NCBI RefSeq assembly: GCF_001809535.1
Contig: NZ_KV797939.1
Span: forward strand, 31,897-66,880
Source: Aerococcus sp. HMSC062A02
GTDB lineage: Bacteria > Bacillota > Bacilli > Lactobacillales > Aerococcaceae
Direction of reading: 5' to 3'
Length of the DNA: 34,984 nt
In this document: piece by piece, positions 34,884-34,984 of the stretch
Layout: each line of letters opens with the position of its first letter
How positions within the stretch are numbered: position 1 is the stretch's first letter
The notes under the pieces: generated by a model
Databases searched by the model: none
What the model saw: only the letters and a program-made list of their open reading frames with translations
Told to the model about the DNA's origin: nothing
Program-made: the position numbers and the translations under genes

Positions 34884-34984
34884 CGCTCTTGCTCTCACCT
34901 TTCAGTCGGGTTCGCAAAGGCAGAAAGGGAGCGACTTCATCAAAGTGGAGCGACCGGCTAAAGCCGCTCTTATCCTCTTTGCCT
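34884..34984 (-). repeat. Structured repeat, copies R4, cut by the window end
   Basis: CGCTCTTGCTCTCACC (34884-34899) is the reverse complement of a left arm. After eight bases comes GGGTTCGCAA (34908-34917), the reverse complement of a right arm. The same junction occurs at 1-28 and 31403-31420. So a full element, read on the minus strand, lies to the right and runs off the window, with a partial tandem unit to its left. Confidence 0.7.

Overview
The window reads as ordinary chromosome of a low-GC Gram-positive coccus of the Lactobacillales, most likely an Aerococcus or close relative. The grounds are two T-box leaders, strong AGGAGG-type ribosome binding sites, Firmicute-type RecJ, RNase Z and undecaprenol kinase, and a PncA whose catalytic residues fall at the same numbers as in the pneumococcal enzyme. 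The genus is an inference from gene order and base composition, not a database result. No phage, plasmid, transposase, tRNA, rRNA or CRISPR array is visible.

Left part (1-13110), all on the minus strand, is a dense housekeeping cluster. In transcription order it is rpsU-yqeY (own promoter and terminator), then phoH-ybeY-dgkA-era-recO, then a glycine T-box leader with glyQ-glyS-obgE, then rnz-recJ-apt. These genes serve ribosome assembly (Era, YbeY, Obg, S21), tRNA maturation and charging (RNase Z, GlyRS), DNA repair (RecO, RecJ) and purine salvage (Apt). Five of them start with TTG.

Middle part (13180-18680) is more accessory. It holds a 2-keto-3-deoxygluconate permease (kdgT) facing a cytoplasmic family 3 beta-glycosidase, a repeat-rich gap of 367 bases (16540-16906), a small two-helix membrane protein, a Zur-type Fur repressor, and the PEP synthase/PPDK regulatory kinase-phosphatase PpsR.

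Right-middle part (18628-28700): a T-box-controlled hisS-aspS-sppA-RDD unit on the minus strand, a divergent SH3b/amidase_3 cell-wall amidase, rsuA coupled to an unknown small gene, and fhs behind a promoter holding a cre-like palindrome. The 458 bases at 23445-23902 hold the T-box leader, its promoter and the amidase promoter.

Right part (28650-34984): a plus-strand unit of aromatic-acid-exporter-like protein, pncA and birA; a 334-base gap (31287-31620) of tandem structured repeats plus a terminator; a divergent pair of ADP-ribosylglycohydrolase and M20 peptidase; and a second kdgT paralog.

The most unusual signal is non-coding: a family of roughly 110-130 base dyad-symmetric repeats at 1-131, 16644-16756, 31290-31453 and 34884-34984. 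Copies share a left arm of the type GGGTGTGAGCAAGAGCG and, in three places, a common tandem junction. Their inner stems differ in sequence but remain self-complementary. At two genes (apt, birA) the copy begins 3-4 bases after the stop codon, in sense orientation. I do not recognise this family by name.
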